Positions 10,211 to 21,595 of a stretch of 64,000 bases of DNA are shown one piece after another. A program made the position numbers and the translations under genes. Below the pieces are notes generated by a model, which was not told the DNA's origin, ran no database searches, and saw only the letters and a program-made list of their open reading frames with translations. The DNA lies in contig CM066033.1 in NCBI GenBank assembly GCA_033557465.1, positions 909,070,808 to 909,134,807 of the forward strand, given 5' to 3'. Numbering within the stretch: the stretch's first letter is position 1; the number at the start of each line of letters is the position of its first letter. Source of the DNA: Ichthyophis bannanicus (Eukaryota; Chordata; Amphibia; Gymnophiona; Ichthyophiidae).

Positions 10211-11937
10211 TCTGCTGAGCCGGTTGTCCCTGCTGGGTATAGGAGGGATAAAACTTCTTCTTTTCCTCGCAGGATCAGCTGTAGATTTGGACAATCTATC
10301 CAAAGTGATATTGTCAGCATCTATCTCATTAGATTTTTCCTGCCAATTCTTGCTAAAGAGGATCTCTCCTGTGCAAGGTGTATTCCCCAGTTTGTCCTGT
10401 ACCCAGATTTCTAAGTCAGATGCCTGGAGCCAGGCAATTCTATGTGCACCTATGGCAATAGCAGAAGTTCTGCTTATGCATTCAAAGCAGTCAAAGGCTG
10501 CACGATTCACAAACTTGGAAACACCTGAGCATGTTTAACAAGAGTAAGATAATCTTGCCTTTTATCATCAGGAAGGAGAGGGCTCATAAGCTCTAAGTCT
10601 CCTGTGACTTCCTTAAGGAACATTCCCATATACAAAATATAGGAACTGATCCTAGCAGAAAGCATGGAAGCCTGGAAGGATCGACGTCCAAAGGCATCAA
10701 GAGTCCTACACTCACGTCCTGGAGGATTAGATGCATGCCTTTTTGCACTCTTCATCCGTCTCATGGCTGATTCCACCACCATGGAATGGTGTGGTAATTG
10801 AGTCTTCTGAAACCCAGGACAAGGAGGAACTCGATACATGGTGTCGAGTCTTCGAGAATGAGGAGATGTGGTTAGAGGTGGTTAGAGGTGTTTCCCACAT
10901 CCTTAACATAAGATCATGCAAGATCTCATGAATAGGTAAGGTGGCTGCCTCCTTGGGAGCTTTAGGGTATTGTAGGATTTCTAATACCTTTGCCCTAGGC
11001 TCTTTTTCAGGAGCCACTGTAATGGAAAGACCTTGGGCCACATCTCGGATAAATCCTGAAAGGACATATCCTCTGGTGGAGACATCCTATGCTGAGGAGA
11101 AGAGGAATCCTTGGGAAGAAGTACTCTGGTATCGGCAGAGCCTTCGGAGTCTTCAGACTCATCCGAGGATTCGAAGTATCTCCAATCCGGGTGATCGTGC
11201 AAGGCACGGTACCGGTACCGATCAAAGTCTGCATCGGAGTGGTTCGGTACCGACTTGTCGATGCCGGATAGAGACGCATGACTCAGTCCCGGTAGAATAC
11301 CTGCCGATGTCGATGCAGTTGGTGCCGGTACCAGAGTCGGTGCCAATACCGGTTGAATTGTCTGAAGCAGTTTCAGGGCCATCAAGACCGTGAGAAGAGC
11401 CGCCAAACTGCGTTCAATAGCCAAGAATCTCTGGTCTATCGACGCTGCCGATGCTTGAGTATCGGTGCCAGCTAAAGTGGCCGGAACCCCAGAGCATGGC
11501 ACCAGTAGTTCTGCCGAGGTTGAAGCCTCGAGAACATCCTGGAGCCCCGTTAGTGCTTTGGAAGTTGAAGCCTCCCGCCGGGGCAATTTTGCCGGTGAAA
11601 GTCCCTCAAGGGCAATGCCAGAGGCATCTCGATGTTTAGAAGGAGATCTACCCTTTGAGGACCAGCTAGATCTATGTTTAGTTACCTGAGATCCATGGGA
11701 GGAGGATGAAGCCCTGGAGGATGTCAATGCCACAGAGGCTGCATCGGAGGGAAAAAGGGTGCTGAGCTTAGCAGCTCGGTTTTGCCGGCCCCTTTTTGAC
11801 ATCATTCCACAGGCAACACACTCTGAAATAGAGTGGTCAGGACCTAAACATTTGAGGCACCACTCATGGGTATCGGTGATGGAGATGGTACTGCCACACT
11901 TAGAACACTTTTTAAAACCTGAAGTGGGTTTTTCCAT
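10210..11937 (-). pseudogene. DIRS-1 gag-like ORF, decayed and fused to RT
   Basis: The start is taken at the ATG at 11935-11937 because the next residues, EKPTSGFKKCSKC, align with the DIRS-2 gag start. The 5' part has the Cys/His cluster CSKC, WCLKC, H, C. Frameshifts near 11040, 10840 and 10510 scatter the rest over three frames. The Lys/Gln-rich tail of about 60 residues present in DIRS-2 is missing, so the gag remnant runs straight into the RT frame near 10210. An internal deletion of about 100 bp or more is inferred. Confidence 0.7.
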
Positions 11938-12173
11938 TTTGAGGGAAAAAGTTGGCCCTAGTGCACAAAATGGCGCGTGGCACCCGAGAAGAAAATTACT
12001 GGAAAAAGACTCCAGAAACAAAGTTATTTTTTTTTTTAGAAAAAAGTAAAGAAGAACCGGCGGTACCGGTATAGAGTCAAGGGAAGGCAGACGCGACCAC
12101 AAAATAGAAGTATAAGAAGGGAATTTTCTGCGGTGACAGGATGTGCGACCTGTCGGCTCCATGAAAAACGAAG

Positions 12174-12337
12174 AACTGGAGAGGGACAGTTGAGAAAGGC
12201 GGGAAGGCAGCACGCAGGCGCTGTGGGATGCTCCCAAAAGATTTCCTATTGGACGCTGGGGAGCGTTCCCGCGCAGGCTCCGTCGGTAACGACGATACAC
12301 ATATGTGAAGACTACATTCCTGCTTGTTCCTGGAGAT
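12174..12337. repeat. DIRS-1 right inverted terminal repeat
   Basis: This is the inverted partner of 6783-6956. It ends in CTTGTTCCTGGAGAT, which the internal complementary region repeats. Confidence 0.9.
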
Positions 12338-13062
12338 CCCAGATTACCAGGTAGGTATTATGGTAAGTGAAAAACAACACATAAATGTTTCCAACACCTA
12401 TTAAGTGTGACTAAAGTAGATAAAATGATTGATAATTAAACAAAATGGAACTAATAAACAATGCGTTTAAACAAATGTGTCAACTTTCTGGTTTCTAATC
12501 CACATTTTTTAGGTAAGTATTATATATCTCAGTCTATTGGCATATTTGAGCTCAAATAACTATATGTATGTGGGTGTACCCCTAGTTGCTGTACTTGTGA
12601 GTCTAGGCGGAGACTCATTGGGGCCCAATCCTGGAATTCATCTTCACTCTCACTCTCAACGCTTAACTTACAGTGCAGTTCTCACCACTGTTCTTCTGTA
12701 TTACTTCATCTCTTTAGGTAGATGGAAAAAACACACAGCTTCCTAAGAACTTCTTTTCTCCAGCTAGCTATACTATGTTTTCTGTCTACTTTTACTATAC
12801 TTTCAGTTCCCTAAAAAAATAAAACTAACAAAAAAAACCTGCACCAAGTGCATTACTTGGTATCACAGCAAGCTTGCTTTTTTTTTCTTCTGAAAAAACT
12901 CTGGCATATGCCCAGTCACTGAAACTCTCACCACACTTTTCACCTCAGACACACACAAGCACTGGTTCTCCATTAACACTTGAACTCTCACTTTTTATTA
13001 GGTGCAAATGACTCCTGGTGGCCCAGAAGTGCCTGGGTTTTCTTGGCAGTGTCACTGGAAGT
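12338..13062. other. No gene recognised
   Basis: Flanking DNA right of DIRS-1. It is A+T-rich with CT-rich patches around 12640 and 12900-12990. I see no coding signature or known repeat. Confidence 0.5.
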
Positions 13063-13196
13063 AGATTGCCAGGCCTTTCTTCTGAGGCAATGGAAGTTAA
13101 GGGACTTGCCCAAGGCCACAAGGAGTGCTAGTGGGAATTGAACCCTGTTTGCTTGGTTATTAAGCCAGTGTGCTAACCACTAGGCTACTCCTCCAC
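13063..13196 (-). mobile_element. tRNA-derived SINE
   Basis: On the minus strand it begins AGTGGAGGAGTAGCCTAGTGG, which is box A-like, and carries GGGTTCAATTCCCACT, which is box B-like. A SINE body follows with CTTGGGCAAGTCCCTTAAC. This is one of several related copies in the window. It is not a tRNA gene because the cloverleaf is not preserved. Confidence 0.8.
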
Positions 13197-14566
13197 TCTT
13201 AGGTATTTCACACTTATTCTCTGCTTGCTCTCACACTTCCTCCCTACCTTAAGGATTTTCTAAAAAAAACGCATGCCCCACTTCAACTAAGGAGACTAAG
13301 AAACTCGCATCGACGGCGGGCATGGCCATTCACGACCAGCTGCCCCCTGGGCACTACCTGCATATAGGAGTGTGAAGGATGACGTTCACAACCCTCAGGC
13401 ACAAAGGGGGTATCGCATGGCCTACTGTTCCCACAGGGACTTCCAGAAGAAGACACCCACTGCCCACTGGTTAGTGCATGACCGTAAGAACCAGTAAACA
13501 GTGTCGACTGTTGGGCAGGACGCTGTCCGTAAGCACGGGACATGGTCTTCTCCCTACCACAGTTTGCATGGGTCCCTGTGCACGCCCACCTGACAAAACG
13601 AAAAAAAGTCAGCACCACCCCACCATCAGGCTGGGGTCTACCCATCCACTCCTGGGCTCGGCAGCACTGTTCCCGCCAAAGAACAGCCTTCTCTTGCTGG
13701 CAGGGGCCGCGTGGCCTCATACCCCTCCATCTGGGCGGACGGGCCCATGCTGTGCCCTCAAAAACCAAAACATGTGGGACAGTTCACCTCGGCGGAAAGG
13801 ACTGGTCACCTCACACCTACTGACGAGTCCGCCACTGCCTATTTCTGAAGCCCTTGCTGTGATCCAATGAACCATGCCCACCGCATGTGGCGTGGGTCAT
13901 CCTCTCCACCCTGCGGACAGCAACCGCCCCAGTAAGCTCTGTGGCACTAAACCTAACGCCACGAGATGCATAAAGACAGAGTGACAGGCTCATGGCCAGA
14001 CTGGGATCTCCAGTCTGGATCTTCCTCTTGATCAACTCAAGGGCAGCACCCTGCCTCAGCATTCACAAAGGCAGGTGCACCTAACCAGCGGTCATAGGTT
14101 CAAGACCTGGCTGAGGTCTATATTGGGGAATTACAACGCATCACGGTGCAGCAATGCTGAGGACCATATTGGAGAATTATAATGCTTCCCCACGGTACAG
14201 AAATTCCTGCGGCTCTGTACTCCAGGGGCGGCTCTGTACTCCATGGCCTGGACGGTGAGGGAATGGATGCTCCTGGCAGGCCCTTCCCTCGGAATCATGT
14301 AAGAGCTCATCCCTTAGGCATTCTCCATCAGTCAGGCTCACCGCAAATAGGTCTGCATGCTGTCTATCCGGCACGTTTCTCCCCAACAGCCTGACCCGGT
14401 TGACTGGTTGTGTTCCTGTCGAGAGGTTGTGATCCAGACCTGCCCTTGTGGCCCTCTACCCACCAATGCACGACCTCTACCTACTGTTGCAAGACTGAAC
14501 AGCATGAGCCCCTTCAAGCCGTTGCTCCCGACAGCACGCTGCCATACCAGGACATGCCAGTATTCC
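13197..14566. other. GC-rich unassigned DNA, left half
   Basis: This is GC-rich sequence with many overlapping open frames on both strands, none with a domain I can name. It continues at 16020 after removal of the Penelope-like insertion (the junction is proved by the 14-bp target duplication). A small local duplication, CGGCTCTGTACTCCA, occurs twice around 14210-14240. It may be an old unclassified repeat. Confidence 0.4.
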
Positions 14567-14580
14567 CAGTATATTCTCTG

Positions 14581-16005
14581 CAAAAAACTTCTAAAAAACA
14601 CTCAAATGCAACAAAAATATATCAAATAATCATGGTGATCAGTCTTAACACATTTATAACATACACATGTGCATAGTCGTGGTGAACTTCAATTCATATG
14701 CAATTCAGTACTATCGGGCCAGTGTTTAACCTGACTATTTACAACTCAGTCATAAACACCAATATATAGCCCATTTCACATCAGTGACCTCTATTACATA
14801 AACAACCCCGAAAACTGGAAAGCCAAGCACATAAACCTATCTTGCATTAATTTGTAGAGATGACAGTTTTGTAAAGATGACAATTTTCGGCAATCCAACC
14901 CCGACGCCTCAAATCAAGCGCTATCAAGCGTTTCGCGACTCCACTCACTTCCTCAGGGGAGCTATTCTACCAAAACCAAAAAGACAACCAACAATATACA
15001 CAATTTATAAAAAAATTTTCAACAGACCCATCTATCCACACTACATTAAAAACTCCCTCAAACTTACCTTTCCAAAACAAACGTGCAAAACACACTGCTG
15101 TACTGCTAAACGGCTCTTTCCAAATCAGCCTGCAAATCCATACAAACGCACATACCGCCATCAGCATTCTGACTATCTTTAAATCCCACTTAACCAATCA
15201 CAACCAGAACTACATACACGTCACAAAACAGAACCAATCAGCACTCAAATACAGCTACTCCATTCAATCTGCCCATTCAGACCCTTAGGAACTACCGTAT
15301 CCACTTTATAAATCCACTTCTGCTCACAGACCAAAAGAGTTTGATCTTGAGTCCGACCATCATGCCCCACCTCCACCTGATCAATACAAAAGCAACGTAA
15401 ATCTGAAAACAAATGACCGCGTTCCATGCAATGCAACACCATCGGGGCTTCCAACACCCTACAAGAAATCCTACTCTTATGTTCCAAAATCCTCTTCCTA
15501 AACACTCGACTAGTTTTACCTATATATAATAATTCACAAGGACAAAAAATCCCATATACTACATTACTAGAAGAACACGACGTTTTTTTCTTTAATTTAA
15601 ATACATAACCCCCATAACTAAACTGAGTCAAAGACATAGAAACCTCACAAACAGAACACTTACCACAAGCACTATGCCCCTGCACTGCCTCCGGTACAGA
15701 CACCGGACGCAATACTGATGGACATAAAAAATCTTTCAAATTTCCTTGACGTTTCCAAACACAACAAATGGATTTATCACTCAAACCAGGAACAGTCTGA
15801 ATCACACTTATATGTTTCCTAATGCTACGCTGTATCGCAGCACTCAGCGGAGAGTATTTAGAAATAAAATTTATTTGATCATCATAATCAGTAGTTTCTT
15901 TATCTCGAGGTGTCAACATTAGCATTCTATTACAAAAATGAGCTCTTTTATATGCTTTTTCAATAACCTCACTGGGATACCCCCTAGATCTAAGTCCATC
16001 AGTAT
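14581..16005 (-). mobile_element. Penelope-like element, 5'-truncated, with TSD
   Basis: This is a minus-strand insertion flanked by perfect 14-bp direct repeats CAGTATATTCTCTG at 14567-14580 and 16006-16019. It holds the end of the RT linker, a GIY-YIG endonuclease ORF and a 3' untranslated region of about 660 bp. Most of the RT is missing. The clean duplication shows that this truncated form is what inserted, and that it was not eroded later. Confidence 0.85.
15245..15998 (-). CDS. Penelope-like protein C-terminus, GIY-YIG endonuclease
   Basis: The frame from the Met at 15925 gives 226 residues. It is also open upstream (text GYPSEVIEKAYKRA) to the insertion edge, so it is the C-terminal end of a larger protein. 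It contains NLKDFL near residue 62 and a Cys cluster CGKCSVC (87-93). The GIY-YIG nuclease follows, with VVYGIFC at 122-128, LYIGKTSR at 133-140, the catalytic-type Arg in RKRILEH (143-149) and a downstream Glu in CEQKWIY (200-206). In Penelope-like elements this nuclease nicks the target DNA. The frame has no stop, but the RT is absent, so it cannot work alone. Confidence 0.8.
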
Positions 16006-16019
16006 CAGTATATTCTCTG

Positions 16020-16812
16020 AGCAGTGCTCGAGCCTGCCCAGTCCCAGCGGACTACATCCCTAGGGACTCCTCCTGCATCTCCATCCAATGGAGGCGTTGC
16101 CTCTCCACCTAATGAAAGAGTAGCCTAGTGGCTAGTGCAGCAATCTACCACCCAGGCTATCTGCGCCCAAGTCCCACTGGCACTCCTTATGTCCTGGGCG
16201 AATCACCTTGCCGGCTGCCCAGAAACAGACAATCAACCTTCGGTAATCACCTTGCCAGCTGCCGGCTGCCCAGAAACAGATAATCAACCATCGGTAATCA
16301 CCTTGCCAGCTGCCCGTGTACAGGCAAGGGCTCGGATATAGGCAAGGGCCCAAGCCACGCCAGGAGCGCACACACATGCACACATCCATCCCCAGAGGTA
16401 CTCCCTGTGCCCTGCTCTTGTAGCACACATCCGCAAGGCCACCAAGACCTTGCAACAAGAACCATCACAGTATACACCGTCCAAGAACACCATCGATAAT
16501 GGGCGCACCTCTCACACAGTATCCGTGCTGAGAAGGATGAGGTCAGGAATTCTTATCGACCAGGCAGCCCTGACAATCTGGTCTGCCAGCTCCACATGCC
16601 GCCGGCCGCGGAACCAAAATATGGACACTGCGGGCTTAGTGGTTAACCTCAGACCACTCTTATAGCATAGCTGATGCTTTGCACCGATCACCCCAAGGAG
16701 CACCAAGGCACCTCACTGGTGACACAGACCGGATGGTACCCCATACCAGGTCAAACTTCTGTTCCTACCAGTGCCCAATCTAGGTCATGTCTCCCAAAGA
16801 CACAGGTCCAGG
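16020..16812. other. GC-rich unassigned DNA, right half, with SINE piece and short duplication
   Basis: This continues the sequence left of the Penelope-like insertion. A plus-strand SINE fragment starts at 16113 (GAAAGAGTAGCCTAGTGGC). From 16201 a unit of 44-51 bp beginning AATCACCTTGCC is repeated two and a half times to about 16318. No coding sequence was recognised. Confidence 0.5.
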
Positions 16813-16813
16813 A

Positions 16814-17010
16814 GTGGAGGAGTAGCCCAGTAGTTAGAGCAACTGCCTAGTACCCAGAAAATCAAGGGTTTGATTCCCACTGGCACTTCTTGTGACCTTG
16901 GGCAGTCACTTTACCCTCCATTGCCTCTGAATGGTGATAAATTGCCAAACCAATACCGGTATTGGGCCAAGCAGTGATTTACCAGTCCCTGGCATCTCCT
17001 ATCTGGCTAC
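16814..17010 (+). mobile_element. tRNA-derived SINE
   Basis: It begins GTGGAGGAGTAGCCCAGTAG, with a box B-like GGTTTGATTCCCACT and the body CTTGGGCAGTCACTTTACC. It is followed by text resembling a CR1 3' piece and an A-run at about 17060. The family matches 13063-13196. Confidence 0.8.
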
Positions 17011-17619
17011 ACTAACAGTTTGCAGCATCCTCCGGTAACAAACTCCAGGGTTGACTACAAAAAAAAAAAAGGGGGGGAAATAAATAAATAAATAAAATAA
17101 TAGCAAAAAGAGAAGCCTCCCTCATTAATGATGTCCTAATGTCCCATTTTGCACCGCTGTCATGGCCAGCGATCCGTTGCCACTGCTTCGTCATTGCGGT
17201 GACGCCCGCACCACTACTGCTCAACGTGCCTGCCACGGCTTCTTCATTGTGGTGACCCCGACTCCCACACCACCACTGCTCGAGGGGCCTGCATCTCTGT
17301 TTCCGCACAGAAGCGCCTTGTAACTACACGTTGCTCCTGCATTGCCGTTACTCCCGTACCACTACTGCTCAATGGGCCTGCACCAGAGAGGTGCCTTGAA
17401 ACTACACCATCTGCACAGATGTGCATCATGACGGCAGGCCATCGTATAGTGCTTGGTAACTGCACCTTCTCACATCGCTGCAGCGGCACACGCATGCATC
17501 ACCACTACACGCCTACATGTTCTTGTCGCAACATGCAGCATGCTGTAGCAAGGGCACATGCCGGGCCTGGAAAAGGTTCTCGGCCTTCCCCCATCCTCCT
17601 CAGCACATGCCAGCTTGAG
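17011..17619. other. Unassigned, degenerate tandem repeats
   Basis: Between about 17160 and 17400 the theme CACCACTACTGCTC...GGGCCTGC recurs three times with variable spacing. No coding sequence was recognised. The right side abuts the DIRS terminus. Confidence 0.4.
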
Positions 17620-17981
17620 ACGCACCAAGTGTGGCTGACTCATTCTGCTTGTCCTAGGAGAAAACGGAGTTACTTACCTGTAACTGGAGCTCTCCGGGGA
17701 CAGCAGGATAAGTCAGCCACACATACCCGCCCACCTCCCCTGGATGGGTCAGCCTCCATCCTGGTGCCTGCCTCCTTGCGGCAAAAGGCTCAGCTAGTGA
17801 CGTACTGGCTAGCTAGGGGCGGGCAGGGGTTGGGGCCAGTTGGCCCATGCTCAGAAGGGCAAAAAGCCCTTCTGAGTTATGGAGAGTACTTCCGTCTCTG
17901 CGCCGTTGGATGATGTCACCAAGTGTGGCTGACTTATCCTGCTGTCCCCGGAGAACTCCAGTTACAGGTAAGTAACTCCGT
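17620..17981 (+). mobile_element. Isolated DIRS terminus (internal complementary region plus ITR)
   Basis: This stretch has the arrangement seen at 59781-60124 in DIRS-3. A GTGTGGCTGACT... block with TTACTTACCTGTAAC comes first, then a spacer of about 180 bp, then the inverted terminal block ending TTACAGGTAAGTAAC. No gag, RT or recombinase sequence is attached. It is either a 5'-deleted remnant or a solo end left by recombination between the two complementary segments. Confidence 0.75.
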
Positions 17982-18463
17982 TTTCCTTCAATCAGAGTTC
18001 ACAAATACCTTCCTCTCATTTATCTTTCAAACTCAGTCAAAATTGCTCACAAACAACCTCCCTTATTTACACTTCTATTCTCTCTTGCTCAAACACTCAA
18101 AACAATCAGTCCCTCATTCAATTTCAGGCAAACCACTCAAAACAAGGCCCCTTTCATCATCCACTCTCACACATCCACTCTCTTCAGCAATTATTCTCCA
18201 TCTGACTTTCCAGTATCACAGCAACAACATTCCAAACCCTCTACACTGTAGAAACACTTTCTCTTGCTGATGTAATCAAAAAGTTCCCCATCTGTAAAAA
18301 TAAAACCTTATTTCTCTTTTTCCCCAAATCACTTATTTTCCTATACTATTTGAGCCATACCAGGATTTTTCCATGCTGTTCCCTTAAGAGCACAAGCACA
18401 AGATATCCACTCTTTTTCATTTTAAACCACCTGGTTACATTATCAAATAAAAAAAGTCACTTA
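17982..18463. other. No gene recognised
   Basis: This is CT-rich, low-complexity sequence right of the DIRS terminus. It has no conserved coding frame. Confidence 0.4.
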
Positions 18464-18563
18464 GAGGTATGTTTAAAAAATGGTGGTAGCGGCTTCCGTG
18501 CGATATCGGAGCCGCGGCCCCAATTACACGGAAGCCGCTACCACCGTTTAGTAAACATACCCC
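18464..18563. mobile_element. Palindromic MITE-like element, copy 1
   Basis: A 100-bp palindrome with terminal arms GAGGTATGTTTA... and ...TAAACATACCCC. The inner arms GGTGGTAGCGGCTTCC and GGAAGCCGCTACCACC surround a GATATCGG centre. A second copy with the same ends lies at 42931-43042. There is no coding capacity and no clear target duplication. Confidence 0.65.
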
Positions 18564-18768
18564 TTTGGTTGCACTAAATAAATGACCAAAATGTTGTTTT
18601 GTATTAACATCCCAAATCATTATTCCTTTCAACTTCAAAATTGAAACCAAGGAGTATATGCAAAGTTATGCACCTAGGAAAGAATAACCCAAACTATAGT
18701 TACACGATGCAAGGTACCACCTTAGAAACCTCCACCCTGGAAAAAGATTTGGGTGTCATCATGGATAA

Positions 18769-21595
18769 CACAGGTACACTAAAAAAATTTTTTTTTAAAC
18801 TGCCTCTAATGTTTCGATTGATTTTTACGTTTTTTGGTGCGCTGAATCCAAATCTGGTACAATTTGCTCCATCACGTACAGAGTTTTTGCTACATTGGGT
18901 TAGCAGTTGAGGTGAACGTTTCAGATTGAGTGCGATCGAGATAAAAGTTTCTTGGATGAATTCTTTATACTAATTGTTTAGTAGTTATTCAAATAAGAAT
19001 AAAGAAAATTGTAACAAGGCAGCACATAAGAATAGAGTAATGTCAACAAAACACACTGTGATGGTAGCAAAATTGTCTGCACTTAAAACAGCCACATACA
19101 TGTGCACAAACATTGAGCATATAAGAGCGAGGTTAGACACAAAGCAAAGCAAAGAAATGTGCAAAAATGTTGTACAGGTATGTATGTAAGAATAGAAAAC
19201 GCAAACCGCACCATTGCAATACATGAAGACAAACACCCGATGGTGTGAAAATAAAAATTCTAATAAATGAGATCCGACACTGTGGTAATAACTAGCAAAT
19301 TTTTATTTCAAAGTTTAGTAAAAACACAATATTTGTCAACACAGTTTAGATTTTAAAGTCATTCTTGGGTCAATCAATCTCCTGGTGGGCCCGTTTCTTC
19401 TTCCCCGAATGCTTCTCATGGTGCGCTGCTTGGCGTATTTTTCATCTGGGGTTTCCCGCAGCAGCAACCAGCAGAAATCAGCCATCATAGTGGTGTTCCA
19501 TCTTCCTTGGTACCTTCTCTCTGCGTCCTTGATGTCCTGGTGAAACCTTTCACCTTGTTCTTCACTGTACACCCCCAAGTTTTCGGGAAAGTAGTTCACA
19601 TGGGAGTGCAAGAAATGGACTTTCAGGCTCATGTTACAGCCTTGTTCTTTGAAGGCATTGAGCATCCTGGCAACAATATCCTTATAGTTCTCATCCCGCC
19701 TGTTCCCCAAGAATTTGAGAACAACATCCTTGAAGGAATCCCAGGCTTCTTTTTCCTTCTCAGACATCGTTTCAGCGAATGCTCCATCTGAAATGAGTTT
19801 CCTTATATCAGGGCCAACAAACACTCCTTCCTTTAACTTTGCTTCAGAAAGTCGGGGGAACTTTGAGCAAAGATACCGAAAGCACTCACCATCTTTTGGA
19901 AGGGACTTGATGAATTGCTTAATGAGACCCAACTTAATGTGGAGAGGTGTTAATAGAATTTTATCACGAGGTACCAAGCTCTCATGAAGAACATTTTTCT
20001 CACCGGGTCTCAAATACTCCCGAATTGGCCAGTCTTTTTTCCCCAGTGTAGGTCGCGGGCCCGGCTATCCCACAAGCAAAGGAAGCAGGGATATTTGGTG
20101 AAACCGGATTGCTGCCCTAATAGCATGGATAGAATTTTAAAGTCTCCACAAATCATCCACTTATGCTCATCATAACGAATCTTCTGAAGAATCAGGGCCA
20201 AATCTCGTATTTTTCTTGGAGAATAACAGAGTGAGCAATAGGAACTGAAGCGAATGTGTTGCCATTATGAAGAAGAACACCTTTTATGCTGTCTTTTGAC
20301 GAATCAATGAACAGCCGCCATTCAGCAGGATCATACTTGAGTTTAAACTTTTCCATCACTCCGTATATATCGTTGCAAAATACCAAATCTTCCTCTTTGC
20401 TGAAATACTTCAAAAATTGTGTCTCGCGGTTGCGGTACCAATAAAAAGTTGTTCCTGGGACAATAGATTTTTCTGTTTAAGCTGAGAACCTAGCAGTTGG
20501 GCAGCATCTTTGGGAGTCCTAAATCCCGGACTAAATCATTCAATTCAGCTTGAGAGAAAAGTTCAGGTTTCGGATCTGGTTCAGTTTCAAACTCGGAAGT
20601 ACTGGACTCATCGGGAAAAGCCATCTGATGAGTCTCATCATGATCAGAACCGTCCACACAAATATGATCCAAAGATTTTGGTGGTTCAGGCACAGGTACT
20701 TCGTTGCTATGAGGCATAGGCCTAATTGCTGAGGGAAGGTTGGGGTGACTTATTACGTTCTTATTTTTTAAGTTGTATCCCTTCACAATGCAAGAGCAAA
20801 AATAGCAGTCACTGCTGTGGTCTCTTTGTTCACGCCACATCATAGGTATTCCGAAACGAAATGCTTGTTTTTTACCTTTCGTCCATAAGCATAGATCTTC
20901 CTCACATGTCTTGCACACTTTGTGAGGAGCCCACGGTTTGTCTTGATCGCCTAACTTAAAACCGAAATAGGCGAAATATACTTTTTTAATAAATGCAGAA
21001 ATGTTCCTCTGCCGCTTTTCACGGTATATTCCCCACAAATAAAACAAAAACTGTCCGGAGAGTTGACGCTACCTCTGGCTCTGTGAGCCATCACAAATAC
21101 ACAGCACTGCAAACTACAACTGTAGTGAACCACTTCGGAATAAAGCTGTATTACGACTGAGCAAACAAAAGGTAATAATGAACTTGCAAGAAACTGAAAT
21201 TTGACAGGAACGTTCATGTCGCAACCACCGTGTTTGAGCGAGCGAACGAGGCGAGGCGAACAGGAAAGAACATGCGCCAGCGCGAGTACTGGATTTAGCC
21301 CCCCGCCTCCCAAGTGTCCTGTTAATATATAAAATGAATACAAAACACTCTACAATATCATGAGGGAGTGTTTCTAGTTAGTTAACCATTACAACCTCTA
21401 TTTTGGGCCAAGAAAATAAACTGCAGTCGGCTAAAAAGAAATTATGTGAACATTCCTTATATGGGTAAGAAATCTAATTTTGCAAGAAAACGTGACGTGA
21501 TGGAACATTTTGGCTATTTTTCCTGGATTCAGCACCCCAAAATCTATAGGAATCAGTTGCAAAACTGGAGGCAGTTTTTTGGTAGTGTACCTGTG
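18769..21595 (-). mobile_element. DDE DNA transposon, CMC/Chapaev3-like, TAA target duplication
   Basis: This is a 2,827-bp element with ends CACAGGTACACT and AGTGTACCTGTG. The imperfect terminal inverted repeats of about 110 bp share AAACTGCCTC, GTGCTGAATCCA and TCCATCACGT. TAA is duplicated at 18766-18768 and 21596-21598. The single transposase-like gene is on the minus strand. CAC-type ends, a 3-bp duplication, and a DDE core with Zn-binding C2/H2 residues together fit the CMC group (EnSpm/Chapaev3). That superfamily assignment is inference. Confidence 0.75.
19336..21091 (-). pseudogene. DDE transposase-like protein, five frameshifts
   Basis: The start is at the ATG in 21089-21091. A Cys-rich N-terminus follows: CFICGEY, then VCKTCEEDL and CYFCSC, suggesting zinc-binding DNA recognition. 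After an acidic linker come SQAELNDLVRDLGLP, YFSKEEDLVFCND, LFIDSSKDS (candidate first Asp), ICGDFK (second Asp), CFLC (CxxC), LPPLHIKLGL-like text, HFLHSH (His pair) and GERFHQD (candidate Glu). The protein would be about 580 residues. Single-base frame changes occur near 21020, 20510, 20445, 20200 and 20055, the last in a G/A run. I recognise this as a protein family common in invertebrate genomes but have no established name for it. Confidence 0.7.

Larger units (their letters stand above)
6758..12337 (-). mobile_element. DIRS retrotransposon DIRS-1 (decayed, ends intact)
   Basis: This is a full-length DIRS-type element on the minus strand, about 5.6 kb. It has inverted terminal repeats at 6783-6956 and 12174-12337, an internal complementary region at 7037-7132, and the order gag-like, RT/RNase H, tyrosine recombinase. 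No target site duplication is visible, as expected for integration by a tyrosine recombinase from a circle. It is a close relative of DIRS-2. Gag and RT carry several frameshifts, while the recombinase domain frame is open. Confidence 0.9.

Noticed and set aside
13283..14601. Several overlapping open frames of 80-160 codons on both strands
   Set aside because: They follow from high GC content. No domain, no codon pattern and no homology among them were seen.
16814..16890. tRNA gene-like box A and box B
   Set aside because: These are SINE heads. The cloverleaf is not preserved and the same head recurs in several SINE copies.
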